A stretch of 10,372 nucleotides of DNA from the NCBI GenBank assembly GCA_021778785.1, contig JAJYBX010000031.1, forward strand, positions 1 through 10,372, read 5' to 3'. Positions 1 to 6,416 of this stretch are shown here, piece after piece (the first letter of the stretch is position 1; the number at the start of each line of letters is the position of its first letter). The position numbers and the translations under genes were made by a program. The notes below the pieces were generated by a model. The model was not told where the DNA came from. It saw nothing but the letters and a program-made list of their open reading frames with translations, and made no database searches. The DNA is from Acidobacteriota bacterium. GTDB taxonomy: Bacteria; Acidobacteriota; Holophagae; Holophagales; Holophagaceae.

Positions 1-484
1 CCCAGGCTGTGAGGAACACCAGCGGGAAGGCCGCGGCCTGCTCGAAGCTCCAGTTGCCGGGGATGGGCAGCAGGTTCGCCGCGGGCACCAGCACATGGGT
101 GGCCGCCGTGCCGTCCGCCGCGCTGCCCAGGATGCCGTAGCTCCCGCAGAGCATGTCGTCGCCCCGGAGGCAGGCGGGACAGAGCCCGCAGCTGAGGCCC
201 GGCGCGATCATCACGCTGCCCCCCGGCTCCACCCCCGGCGGCAGGGCCGTGCCCTCGCCCACGGCGTCGAACACGCCCGCGCCGTCGCTCCCCGGCGTGA
301 GGGGCAGCGGCAGCGGGAATCCAGGGATGCCCCCGGTGGTCCAGAGGTCCAGGTGGTTCAGGGCCATGGCCCGGAGGGCGATGCGCACCCATCCCGGTTT
401 CGGCTCCTGGGGCGTGAACGGCTCGCGGACGGGCGACCCCGCGGGGCCGTGCTGGTCCACTCGGAAACGGAAGGGCTGGGTCAT
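1..484 (-). CDS. Zinc-ribbon MDR (alcohol dehydrogenase-like) oxidoreductase, 3' end cut by window edge
   Basis: N-terminal 161 residues of a medium-chain dehydrogenase/reductase; the nucleotide-binding half lies beyond the left edge. Visible: the GroES-like fold start, the motif ALNHLDLW (residues 41-48), GSDGAG (65-70) and a structural-zinc cluster C99-x2-C102-x2-C105-x7-C113 within GLSCGLCPACLRGDDMLC. The catalytic-zinc ligands of classical alcohol dehydrogenases (Cys of the GVCHTD motif, His of GHE) appear replaced by Asn and Ser, as in the Zn_ADH_like/quinone-oxidoreductase-type subfamily as I recall it. The protein therefore probably holds only structural zinc and is an NAD(P)H-dependent reductase of unknown substrate. 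The start ATG at 484 has GAGGAG about 6 nt upstream and lies 14 bp after the gpsA stop, so it is the last visible gene of the operon. Family assignment is secure, substrate is not. Confidence 0.88.
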   Translation of the reverse strand, partial: MTQPFRFRVDQHGPAGSPVREPFTPQEPKPGWVRIALRAMALNHLDLWTTGGIPGFPLPLPLTPGSDGAGVFDAVGEGTALPPGVEPGGSVMIAPGLSCGLCPACLRGDDMLCGSYGILGSAADGTAATHVLVPAANLLPIPGNWSFEQAAAFPLVFLTAW

Positions 485-498
485 GGCAGACTCCTCGG

Positions 499-1500
499 CT
501 ACTCCGATTTCAGTTCCCGGGTCATGAGGCGCCGGACGGCCTCCTTCGGGGACTCGCCGTTCAGCAGGCGCTGCACCTCGGTGGCAATGGGCAGTTCCAC
601 GCCGACTTCAGCCGCCAGGGCCAAGGCCGCCTGGGTGGTGAACATGCCCTCGATGATCTGTCCGCCCAGGGCGTCCCGGGCGGCCTCCACCGTTTGCCCC
701 TTCCCCACCAGCTCCCCGAAGGTGCGGTTGCGGCTCTGGGGGCCCGTGGCCGTGAGCAGCAGGTCGCCCATGCCGGCGAGGCCCATGACCGTGGCCGGCT
801 GCCCGCCCAGGGCCTCCACGAGGCGGGCCATCTCGGCCAGGCCGCGGGTGATGAGGGCGGCCCGGGCGTTGTAGCCCAGCTTCAGGCCGTCCACCAGGCC
901 CGCGGCGATGGCCAGCACGTTCTTGAGGGCGCCGCAGAGCTCGGTGCCCACTACGTCGCGGCTGAGGTAGATGCGGAGGCGATCCGAGGCGAGCTGGGCC
1001 TGGAGGGCCTGGGCCCGTGCGTCGGGCACGGAGGGTGGCAGGGCGAGCACGATGGCCGAGGGCACCCCGCGGGCCACTTCGTCCGCGAAGGTGGGTCCCG
1101 ACAGCGCGCCCACCGGCACGTCCAGCACCCCCGTGAGGGCCTGCGTCAGCGTCTGGTGGGTGCTCTGGAGGATGCCCTTGCTCACATGGATCACCAGCTC
1201 CGGCGGCGCCGGCGCCTCCTTCCGCAGTTTCCGCCAGGCGTCGGGCGTGGCCTGGGTGGGCATGGCGGAAATCCAGAGCGGCGCCGAGAAGGCCTCGGCG
1301 GCATCGCCCGTCAGGCGCAGGGAATCGGGAAAGGGGGCGTCCTTCAGGCGCGGGTGGCAGCGGCCCGCGGAGAGCAGGGCCACCTCCTCAGGGAAGCCGC
1401 TCCAGAGGACCACCTCCGCCCCGGCGCGGGCCCAGGTGATGGCCAGGGCCGTGCCCCAGGCACCGGAGCCGAAGATGCCGATGTCCGGTCGGCTAGACAT
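499..1500 (-). CDS. gpsA: Glycerol-3-phosphate dehydrogenase [NAD(P)+]
   Basis: Cytosolic enzyme reducing dihydroxyacetone phosphate to sn-glycerol-3-phosphate, the backbone of membrane phospholipids. The 333-residue length is normal for GpsA. Visible motifs: Rossmann loop GSGAWGTALA (11-20), HVSKG with K108, SGPTFA (134-139), the catalytic-lysine segment GALKNVLAIAAG (K193), and the C-terminal block GLAGMGDLLLT (240-250) followed by S256-R257-N258-R259, which bind substrate and cofactor in this family. Its ATG lies inside plsY: the two reading frames overlap by 8 bp, a strong sign of translational coupling with the enzyme that consumes its product. The next gene starts 14 bp downstream. No missing key residue was seen. 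Confidence 0.97.
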   Translation of the reverse strand: MSSRPDIGIFGSGAWGTALAITWARAGAEVVLWSGFPEEVALLSAGRCHPRLKDAPFPDSLRLTGDAAEAFSAPLWISAMPTQATPDAWRKLRKEAPAPPELVIHVSKGILQSTHQTLTQALTGVLDVPVGALSGPTFADEVARGVPSAIVLALPPSVPDARAQALQAQLASDRLRIYLSRDVVGTELCGALKNVLAIAAGLVDGLKLGYNARAALITRGLAEMARLVEALGGQPATVMGLAGMGDLLLTATGPQSRNRTFGELVGKGQTVEAARDALGGQIIEGMFTTQAALALAAEVGVELPIATEVQRLLNGESPKEAVRRLMTRELKSE

Positions 1501-2182
1501 GGGGGCCCTCCCCCTTCTTCGCGCCCCAGAGGGGCGATTCGGTGCCCTTCAACAGCCGGGCGATGTTCTCCTGGTGCTTGGCCACCACCAGCAGCGCGAT
1601 GAGCACCCACAGGAAGACGGCCTGCCAGGGATCCTGCTCGCGGATCCCAGCCTGGACCTGGATGCCGAACAGATCCGCCCTGTGCACCGTCTCCCGCACC
1701 CAGCCCATGGAGACCGGCAGCGCCAGGGCGCCGACGATGCTCCCCAGGCTCACGTACCGCGTGAGGGCCACCAGGAGGAGGAAGAGGCCGAGGCTGGGCA
1801 GCACGGCCATGGCCCGGTAGGCCAGGGCCGCCCCCAGGGCCGTGGCGACGCCCTTCCCGCCCCGGAATTTCAGCCAGGGCGTGAACACATGGCCCGCCGT
1901 GGCGCAGAGGGCAATGGCAGCCTGCATGTCCACGGGGAAATCGGCCTGCCTGGCGAGATAAACCGGCAGGAAGCCCTTGGCGATGTCCAGCAGCAGGGTG
2001 ATGATCCCGAGGCCCTTGCCGCCCACCCGGCTCACGTTGGTGGCGCCGATGTTGCCGCTGCCGTGGGCGCGCACATCCCCCTTCCCGGCCAGCTTCACCA
2101 GCAGGAGGCCGAAGGGGATGCTGCCGCAGGCGAAGGCCGCGAGGCACCCGAGGACCAGGGATGTCGGATCGGTGGAGGACAT
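1493..2182 (-). CDS. plsY: Glycerol-3-phosphate acyltransferase PlsY (acyl-phosphate dependent)
   Basis: Integral membrane acyltransferase that moves an acyl group from acyl-phosphate to position 1 of glycerol-3-phosphate, giving lysophosphatidate. The protein is 229 residues, slightly longer than the usual ~200. The three PlsY signature motifs are present: GSGNIGATN (41-49), KFRGGKGVAT (105-114, preceded by GHVF) and HQENIARLLKGTE (203-215). Hydrophobic segments lie around residues 7-29, 57-77, 86-102, 120-140, 143-160 and 187-202, consistent with a multi-pass protein. It sits between cinA (12 bp gap) and gpsA (8 bp overlap). The pairing with gpsA places production and use of glycerol-3-phosphate in one transcript. 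The start at 2182 leaves a short polar N-terminus directly before the first membrane segment, as expected. Confidence 0.96.
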   Translation of the reverse strand: MSSTDPTSLVLGCLAAFACGSIPFGLLLVKLAGKGDVRAHGSGNIGATNVSRVGGKGLGIITLLLDIAKGFLPVYLARQADFPVDMQAAIALCATAGHVFTPWLKFRGGKGVATALGAALAYRAMAVLPSLGLFLLLVALTRYVSLGSIVGALALPVSMGWVRETVHRADLFGIQVQAGIREQDPWQAVFLWVLIALLVVAKHQENIARLLKGTESPLWGAKKGEGPHV

Positions 2183-2194
2183 GGCGCCAGTGTA

Positions 2195-3436
2195 TCAGCG
2201 GCTCCGCGCCTCCACTGCGCGCCGCAGCAGGTCCAGGGCCCGGGCCGCGCTGCGGAGCTGCACCTCGTTGCGGTCCCCCGGCACCTGGAAGGTGTGCGTT
2301 TCCGTTCCGCCAGGGCCGGCGAGGGCGAGATGGACGGTGCCCACGGGCGCATCGCCCTCCGCGCCGGGTCCCGCATTGCCCGTGACGGCCAATCCCCACG
2401 TGGCGCCCAGCCTCCCCTGCACCGCCTCCGCCAGCCGCCGGCTGGTGGCCTCGGACACGGTCCCTTCGGTGGCCAGGAGGGGCCCGTCCAACCCCAGCAG
2501 CGCCCGCTTGGCCTGGGCGCTGTACACCGTCGCGCCACCCAGGAAGGCCGCGCTGGCGCCGGGGACGGCGGTGAGCCGGGACGCCAGCAGGCCGCCCGTC
2601 ATGCTTTCGGCCACGGCCAGGGTCTCGCCCCGGGCCTTCAGGCGGTCCAGCACCGCCTCCTCCAGGTTGCCCTGGCCCACGCAGGCCAGGTCCGCCCCGA
2701 GCAGGGGCTCGAAGTCCGCCCGGGCCCGATCGAGGGCCGCCGGGTCGTCCCCGCGGGCCAGCAGCTCCACCTGGGTGAGGCTCGCCAGGATGGTCCATTC
2801 GAGCTGCCCATGCCGCTCCCGGAGCTCCTGGGTCCGCTGGTCCAGGGTGCTCTCCGGCACGCCGCCCACCACCATGCGGAGCGTGTGGACCGGTCGGCCC
2901 CCCTGGGCCCGGAGGCGCGGCAGGGCATGTTCCTCCCACATGCGCTTCATCTCCCGGGGGACGCCCGGGAACATGAGGATGCGGGTGCCCGGATGCCCAG
3001 GGGGGTCCTCCCAGAAGACGCCCGGGGCGGTGCCCACCTGGTTCCTCAGCGCCTCCGCGCCTGCGGGGATGAGGGCCTGCTTGAAGTTCGCCGGCGGCGG
3101 CACCCGCTTCCGGGCCTCGTAGAAGGCCAGGATGTCCGCGCGACTCGGGGCATCCTCCCGCAGGGGCACTCCGAGGAGTTCCGCGAACACTTCCTTGGTG
3201 AAGTCGTCGAAGGTGGGCCCCAGCCCGCCCGTGGTGAGGATGAGGTCAGAGCGGTCCAGCGCCGCACGGAAGACCTCCGCCAGGTCCTCCCGGCTGTCGC
3301 CCACGGCGGTCTTCAGGCTCAGGCCAAGCCCCAGCTCCGCCAGCCGCTCCGCCAGCCACACCGAGTTGGTGTCCAGGCGCCGGGTGGTGAGCAGTTCGGT
3401 CCCGATGGCGATGCATTCGATCCGCATGGGTTCCAT
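2195..3436 (-). CDS. cinA: CinA family protein: MoaB-like domain plus C-terminal nicotinamide-nucleotide amidase (PncC-like) domain
   Basis: Two-domain CinA protein of 413 residues, a typical length. The N-terminal molybdopterin-binding-like (COG1058) domain shows IAIGTELL (9-15) and the signature TTGGLGPTFDDFT (68-80); in other bacteria it acts as ADP-ribose pyrophosphatase. The C-terminal PncC-like domain shows AESMTGG (276-282), VYSAQAK (304-310) and TGNAGPG (352-358). Relative to the usual AESCTGG, YSNEAK and SGIAGPG, several positions beside the catalytic Ser278 differ, so activity of this half is less certain. The family function is recycling of nicotinamide mononucleotide in pyridine-nucleotide salvage. 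A second ATG three codons in (3427) has a GGA just upstream and is an equally credible start. It lies 15 bp after the small membrane protein and 12 bp before plsY, so it is mid-operon. Confidence 0.94.
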   Translation of the reverse strand: MEPMRIECIAIGTELLTTRRLDTNSVWLAERLAELGLGLSLKTAVGDSREDLAEVFRAALDRSDLILTTGGLGPTFDDFTKEVFAELLGVPLREDAPSRADILAFYEARKRVPPPANFKQALIPAGAEALRNQVGTAPGVFWEDPPGHPGTRILMFPGVPREMKRMWEEHALPRLRAQGGRPVHTLRMVVGGVPESTLDQRTQELRERHGQLEWTILASLTQVELLARGDDPAALDRARADFEPLLGADLACVGQGNLEEAVLDRLKARGETLAVAESMTGGLLASRLTAVPGASAAFLGGATVYSAQAKRALLGLDGPLLATEGTVSEATSRRLAEAVQGRLGATWGLAVTGNAGPGAEGDAPVGTVHLALAGPGGTETHTFQVPGDRNEVQLRSAARALDLLRRAVEARSR

Positions 3437-3451
3437 CGAACCATAGCTAGG

Positions 3452-3613
3452 TCACTCCAGCCAGCGCTCGAGCACCCAGCGTCCGGCCCAGATTCCGAAG
3501 CCGGTTCCCACCACGCTCAGCACCACGGCGGTCCCGAGGCCCGCGAACATGCCCAGCCACCACCCCACCATGCTGCCCAGGGTGGCGCCCACGAAACCCA
3601 TGAGCTTTTCCAC
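3452..3613 (-). CDS. Small glycine-zipper membrane protein, unknown function
   Basis: A 53-residue ORF starting at GTG 3613, preceded by a GGGGAGGGG purine tract with about 4-5 nt spacing, and ending at TGA 3452-3454. It is nearly all hydrophobic, with only E2, K3 and a charged tail (R45, E49, R50, E53). Two predicted membrane helices each carry a strict every-fourth-residue glycine ladder: G9, G13, G17, G21, G25 in the first and G36, G40, G44 in the second. Such glycine zippers allow tight helix packing and oligomers. It is the first gene of the cinA-plsY-gpsA operon, 15 bp upstream of cinA. Regular glycine spacing, a good ribosome-binding site and tight spacing argue that it is real. I do not recognise a named family; role unknown. 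Confidence 0.75.
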   Translation of the reverse strand: MEKLMGFVGATLGSMVGWWLGMFAGLGTAVVLSVVGTGFGIWAGRWVLERWLE

Positions 3614-3636
3614 GGAACCCCTCCCCGGCCTAGGAT
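3607..3636 (+). promoter_or_regulatory. Candidate sigma70-type promoter for the 95-residue hypothetical gene
   Basis: TTTCCA (3607-3612) and TAGGAT (3631-3636) are separated by 18 bp and each matches the -35/-10 consensus at 4 of 6 positions. The predicted start of transcription would give a leader of about 20 nt that contains AGGAG (3646-3650) before the ATG at 3661. The -35 element overlaps the start of the divergent small membrane gene. Based on sequence inspection only. Confidence 0.3.
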
Positions 3637-3660
3637 GATTCGAACAGGAGAGGCGTTCCC

Positions 3661-3948
3661 ATGCTCATTTCCGATCTCGACGATCTGGTGCTCGAATCCG
3701 ACGAGGAGGCGGGCCTCCAGGAACTGGGGCGGCGCTTCCTCTCCCGCGGCCCCTGGACCACCGTGGCCTTCCTCGTGAAGACCCGCAGCGGCTTCGAAGC
3801 CCCCTGGGAGGGGCCCTTCCTCTGGCTGCACCGCTACCAGAAGGTGGCCCAGGGCTGGAAGCTGGTCAGCCGCTTCCACACCACGGAGACGGAGCAGCTC
3901 CAGCGGCTGCTGGCCGCCCTGGGGGATTGGGGACTGACCGGGGACTGA
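3661..3948 (+). CDS. Hypothetical 95-residue protein
   Basis: I do not recognise this protein. It starts at ATG 3661 with AGGAG about 10 nt upstream and ends with TGA 3946-3948. There is no signal peptide or membrane segment, so it is probably cytosolic. The first ~20 residues are acidic (DLDDLVLESDEE). The middle (residues ~30-75) is rich in aromatics and basic residues (W32, F37, W48, F52, W54, RYQK at 57-60, W65, F71) in a pattern that looks like alternating beta strands. The C-terminus is a short amphipathic helix (TETEQLQRLLAALGDWG). It is transcribed alone, divergent from the cinA operon, and converges on the DinB-like gene with only 3 bp between stop codons. Codon use matches its neighbours. 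Confidence 0.8.
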   Translation: MLISDLDDLVLESDEEAGLQELGRRFLSRGPWTTVAFLVKTRSGFEAPWEGPFLWLHRYQKVAQGWKLVSRFHTTETEQLQRLLAALGDWGLTGD

Positions 3949-3951
3949 AGC

Positions 3952-4479
3952 CTACTTCATCGCCGGAAGGTAGCGTTCCTGGATGATCCCCAGGTGGTGG
4001 GCCGTGTGCCCCGCGCAGAAGTACGGGAAGCTGCGGGCCGTGACGGGCACGCCATTGGCGTTGCCGATGTTGCCCCAGGCCGCATCCGGGAAGCCGCGGA
4101 ACAGCCCCAGGCTCGCGGCGCGGACCGCCTGCCATTCGGCCAGGAGATCCGGCAGGGGGCGCCGGTCGGCGTGGGCCGCCGCCGCGTAGGCATTCTCCTC
4201 GTAGCCCGGGAGGGGCGTGGTATCCCCCCGGCCGACGCGCATGGCGCGATAGCTGAACACCCGCTCCGCATCGATCAGGTGCTGGAGCAGATCCTTGAGG
4301 GTCCACTTCCCCGGGGCATAGCGGAAGGCGGCCCGGGTCTCGTCCAGGCCACCGAAGAGGGCGCTGACTTCATCCATCTGGACCTGGAGGAAGGCCAGCA
4401 CATCGCCCTCGGGGACGGCGGCCACGTAGGGGGCGTAGGACGGGGCGTATTCGCCGGGCTTGGGACGGTCCAGGATCAT
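3952..4479 (-). CDS. DinB-like metal-binding four-helix protein (DinB/YfiT superfamily)
   Basis: A 175-residue protein of the DinB/YfiT putative metalloenzyme superfamily, a four-helix bundle holding a divalent metal with a His triad. Visible candidate ligands: H67 in LLQHLIDAERVF (65-76) and H158/H162 in the C-terminal GHTAHHLGIIQERYLP (157-172). GKWTLKDLLQH, just before the first His, is also typical of the family. Some members are bacillithiol or mycothiol S-transferases and others are uncharacterised; the substrate here is unknown. The start at 4479 is chosen over an in-frame upstream ATG at 4539, because AAAGGAGAGG lies just upstream of 4479 and the longer form would run into pyk. The ribosome-binding site begins in the pyk stop codon (TAA at 4494-4496), so the gene is probably cotranscribed and coupled with pyk. 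Confidence 0.88.
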   Translation of the reverse strand: MILDRPKPGEYAPSYAPYVAAVPEGDVLAFLQVQMDEVSALFGGLDETRAAFRYAPGKWTLKDLLQHLIDAERVFSYRAMRVGRGDTTPLPGYEENAYAAAAHADRRPLPDLLAEWQAVRAASLGLFRGFPDAAWGNIGNANGVPVTARSFPYFCAGHTAHHLGIIQERYLPAMK

Positions 4480-4493
4480 GGGCGACCTCTCCT

Positions 4494-5918
4494 TTAGAAC
4501 GTCATCACCTTCATGGTGTTCGTCGTGCCGCTCTTCCACAAGGGGAGGCCCATGGTCATCACCACCCGGTCGAGGCTCATGAGTTCGTGCTTGGCCTGGA
4601 GGAGCTCCCGGACCACCTCCACCATCTCGTCCGTGCTGCTGACCCGGGGGATGAGCATGGACGTGACCCCCCGGAGCAGGCCCATGCGCCGGGCCGTGGT
4701 CTCATCCACGGTGGCCCCCAGGACCGGCGTCCGGCCCGCCAGGCGGCTCACCATGCGGGCGGTGCCGCCCCCTTCGGTGAACGCCACGATCCAGCGGGCG
4801 TTGATCTCGTCCGCCGTGCGGCAGGCGGCGAAGGCCACGGAGATGTCCGTGCGGGCCAGCACCTTCTCGGCGAACTCCTCGGGCAGCGTCTTGGCCCGCT
4901 GCTTGATGTTGGCATCGGCCTCCGTGGCGATGCGGGCCAGCCACTGCACTGCCTCCACGGGGTACTTCCCCGTGGCGCTCTCCGCGCTGAGCATCACCGC
5001 ATCGGTCCCGTCCCAGATGGCGTTGGCCACGTCGCTGGCCTCGGCGCGGGTGGGCTGGGGGTGTTCGATCATGCTCTCCAGCATCTGGGTGGCGGTGATC
5101 ACGGGCTTGAGGGCCCGGCGCGCGGCCTTGATGATCTGCTTCTGGAGGCCGGGGACCCGCTCCACGCCCAGCTCCACGCCCAGGTCGCCCCGGGCCACCA
5201 TGACCCCCCAGGACACATCGAGGATCTCGTCCAGGTAGGCCAGGGCCGCCGGATGCTCGATCTTGGCGATGACCGGCTGCGTCCCGCCCAGGTGCTGGAT
5301 GATGGCCTGGAGCTGCTGGATGTCCGAGGCTCGGCGGACGAAGCTCTGGGCGAAGAGGTCCACCTGGTGCTCCACACCCCAGCGGATGTCGACGTGGTCC
5401 TTCTCCGTGAGGGGATCCATGTTCAGGGACATGCCGATGGGATGGACGCCCTTGCGGCCCTTCAGCGGCCCGCCCACCAGCACCTTGGCCCGCAAGGCGT
5501 CCGGTGTGACGGCGGTGATCTCCACCTCCAGGGCCGCGTCATCCAGCAGCCAGTGCTGCCCCACCTCCGCGCCATCGAACAGCTCGGGATGCGGCAGGGG
5601 CGCGGCCCAGGCCAGGCCCGTCGGCGCGGATCCCCCCGCCCGGTAGAAGACGCCCTGGCTCCCCTCGGCGAGATCCACGGGCTCGGCCAGTTCGCCGATG
5701 CGCCACTTGGGCCCCTGCAGGTCGAGGAAGACGGGAATGGCCCGTCCGAGTTCGAGGGCCAGCTCACGCACGCGCCGGAGGTTCTCCGCCCGGGTCTCGG
5801 GGTCGCCATGGCTGGCGTTCAGGCGGACCGCATCGGCCTCCCGCAGCGCTTCCCGCAGGCGGTCGCCCTGGAGCATCGCGGGACCCAAGGTCATCACGAG
5901 TTTGGTTTTGCGTGTCAC
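4494..5918 (-). CDS. pyk: Pyruvate kinase
   Basis: Last step of glycolysis: phosphoenolpyruvate + ADP to pyruvate + ATP. With a GTG start at 5918 the protein has 474 residues. Visible: KTKLVMTLGPA (4-14), RLNASHG (32-38), LDLQGPKWRIG (65-75, as in PykA-type enzymes), the B domain roughly 72-165, AKIE (218-221, catalytic K219), MVARGDLGVE (240-249, metal site), TATQMLESM (275-283) and SAESATGKYP (311-320), then the C-terminal domain to about 474. GTG 5918 is preferred over ATG 5942 because GAGG lies about 8 nt before it and family members normally begin right at the first beta strand; the ATG form adds 8 residues with a weak binding site. It is followed 14 bp later by the DinB-like gene and is divergent from a Fis-type regulator. 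Confidence 0.96.
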   Translation of the reverse strand: MTRKTKLVMTLGPAMLQGDRLREALREADAVRLNASHGDPETRAENLRRVRELALELGRAIPVFLDLQGPKWRIGELAEPVDLAEGSQGVFYRAGGSAPTGLAWAAPLPHPELFDGAEVGQHWLLDDAALEVEITAVTPDALRAKVLVGGPLKGRKGVHPIGMSLNMDPLTEKDHVDIRWGVEHQVDLFAQSFVRRASDIQQLQAIIQHLGGTQPVIAKIEHPAALAYLDEILDVSWGVMVARGDLGVELGVERVPGLQKQIIKAARRALKPVITATQMLESMIEHPQPTRAEASDVANAIWDGTDAVMLSAESATGKYPVEAVQWLARIATEADANIKQRAKTLPEEFAEKVLARTDISVAFAACRTADEINARWIVAFTEGGGTARMVSRLAGRTPVLGATVDETTARRMGLLRGVTSMLIPRVSSTDEMVEVVRELLQAKHELMSLDRVVMTMGLPLWKSGTTNTMKVMTF

Positions 5919-5931
5919 GGCCCACCTCACG

Positions 5932-5960
5932 TCCACAGGCATTCCACACAGTTTTCCACA
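5932..5960. repeat. Three helically phased TCCACA (TGTGGA) elements in the pyk leader
   Basis: TCCACA occurs at 5932-5937, 5943-5948 and 5955-5960, with start-to-start spacing 11 and 12 bp, about one DNA turn. The last is part of TTTTCCACA (5952-5960), one mismatch from the DnaA box TTATCCACA. On the pyk strand the array reads TGTGGA three times and covers the alternative ATG start and the region directly upstream of the GTG start. It could be an operator, a DnaA-linked control site or chance; nothing else in the sequence decides between these. Confidence 0.4.
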
Positions 5961-5994
5961 GAGCGGGCCTGCCTTTTCATCATGTCACAGGGCT

Positions 5995-6022
5995 TTGCAC
6001 GGCGTCACCGGAGTGCTACCTT
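5995..6022 (+). promoter_or_regulatory. Candidate promoter for the Fis-type regulator
   Basis: TTGCAC (5995-6000), a 16-bp spacer and TACCTT (6017-6022) preceded by TGC (6014-6016), giving an extended -10 arrangement. It would start transcription around 6030, about 25 nt before the ATG at 6055 and its GGAGAG binding site. Matches are partial. The 112-bp pyk/regulator gap must carry promoters in both directions; the pyk promoter could not be placed convincingly. Confidence 0.3.
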
Positions 6023-6054
6023 CGATCTCCCGATTCGTTGTTGGAGAGAACCGA

Positions 6055-6279
6055 ATGCGCGAGAAGCTGCGAAGTCTCGTGGCCGAGATGGTGCGTGGCG
6101 GCGTGCCGCTGGAGATGGCCTGCCGTGAGTTCGAGCGGCTGTTCATCCAGGAGGTGCTCGCCACCCACGAGGGCAACCACAGCGCGGCCGCCCGGGAACT
6201 GGGCATCCACCGCAACACTCTGTCGAAGAAGCTGGAGGCCCCTCCCAGCCGGCTCCGGCGCGTCAGCCTGGCCAGCTAG
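6055..6279 (+). CDS. Small Fis-type helix-turn-helix DNA-binding protein
   Basis: A 74-residue stand-alone protein matching the C-terminal DNA-binding domain of Fis and NtrC-type activators. After a short helix (residues 1-19) comes the Fis-like segment MACREFERLFIQEVLATHEGN (about 20-40), then the helix-turn-helix SAAARELGIHRNTLSKKL (43-60), very close to the family pattern in which AA-LGI-R-TL-KL positions are conserved. There is no receiver or AAA+ domain, so it is a single-domain nucleoid-type or local regulator. ATG 6055 has GGAGAG 6 nt upstream; an intrinsic terminator follows at 6317. It is divergent from pyk and upstream of the gap pair, which makes control of these glycolytic genes an attractive but untested idea. 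The C-terminal tail after residue 60 (EAPPSRLRRV) is basic. Confidence 0.85.
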   Translation: MREKLRSLVAEMVRGGVPLEMACREFERLFIQEVLATHEGNHSAAARELGIHRNTLSKKLEAPPSRLRRVSLAS

Positions 6280-6316
6280 GGCCGTCCCGCCGCCAGCCTC
6301 CGTCCGAACCGCCTTG

Positions 6317-6340
6317 AAGCCCGGCCTGGCCGGGCTTTTC
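6317..6340 (+). terminator. Intrinsic terminator after the Fis-type gene
   Basis: Inverted repeat AAGCCCGG (6317-6324) and CCGGGCTT (6330-6337) with a 5-nt loop (CCTGG), an 8-bp mostly GC stem followed by a short T run (TTTT at 6336-6339). It separates the Fis-type gene from the GAPDH pair, implying that the latter has its own promoter. Confidence 0.75.
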
Positions 6341-6368
6341 CATTCCGTCGGAAGCGCCGCGATTTCCT

Positions 6369-6396
6369 TCGACAGGACCGGTCCGGAACCGATACA
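6369..6396 (+). promoter_or_regulatory. Candidate promoter of the GAPDH pair
   Basis: TCGACA (6369-6374, 5 of 6 to the -35 consensus), a 16-bp spacer and GATACA (6391-6396). TACAAC at 6393-6398, with 18-bp spacing, is an alternative -10. It lies just after the terminator and about 20 nt before the ATG at 6417, which has GGAGG at about 6406-6410. Confidence 0.38.
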
Positions 6397-6416
6397 ACAG
6401 GATTCCGGAGGCAGGC

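Noticed and set aside
971..3778. A 935-codon open frame on the plus strand opposite gpsA, plsY and cinA
   Set aside because: Shadow of high-GC minus-strand genes; low-complexity Arg/Gly/Pro/His composition and no recognisable domain, while the minus strand carries clear conserved proteins.
4480..4539. Longer DinB-like protein starting at 4539
   Set aside because: Would overlap the pyk coding end; a strong ribosome-binding site directly precedes the ATG at 4479 and homologues begin near there.
5932..5960. Replication origin from DnaA-box-like TTTTCCACA
   Set aside because: Only one near-consensus box, no AT-rich unwinding region, no dnaA/dnaN nearby.
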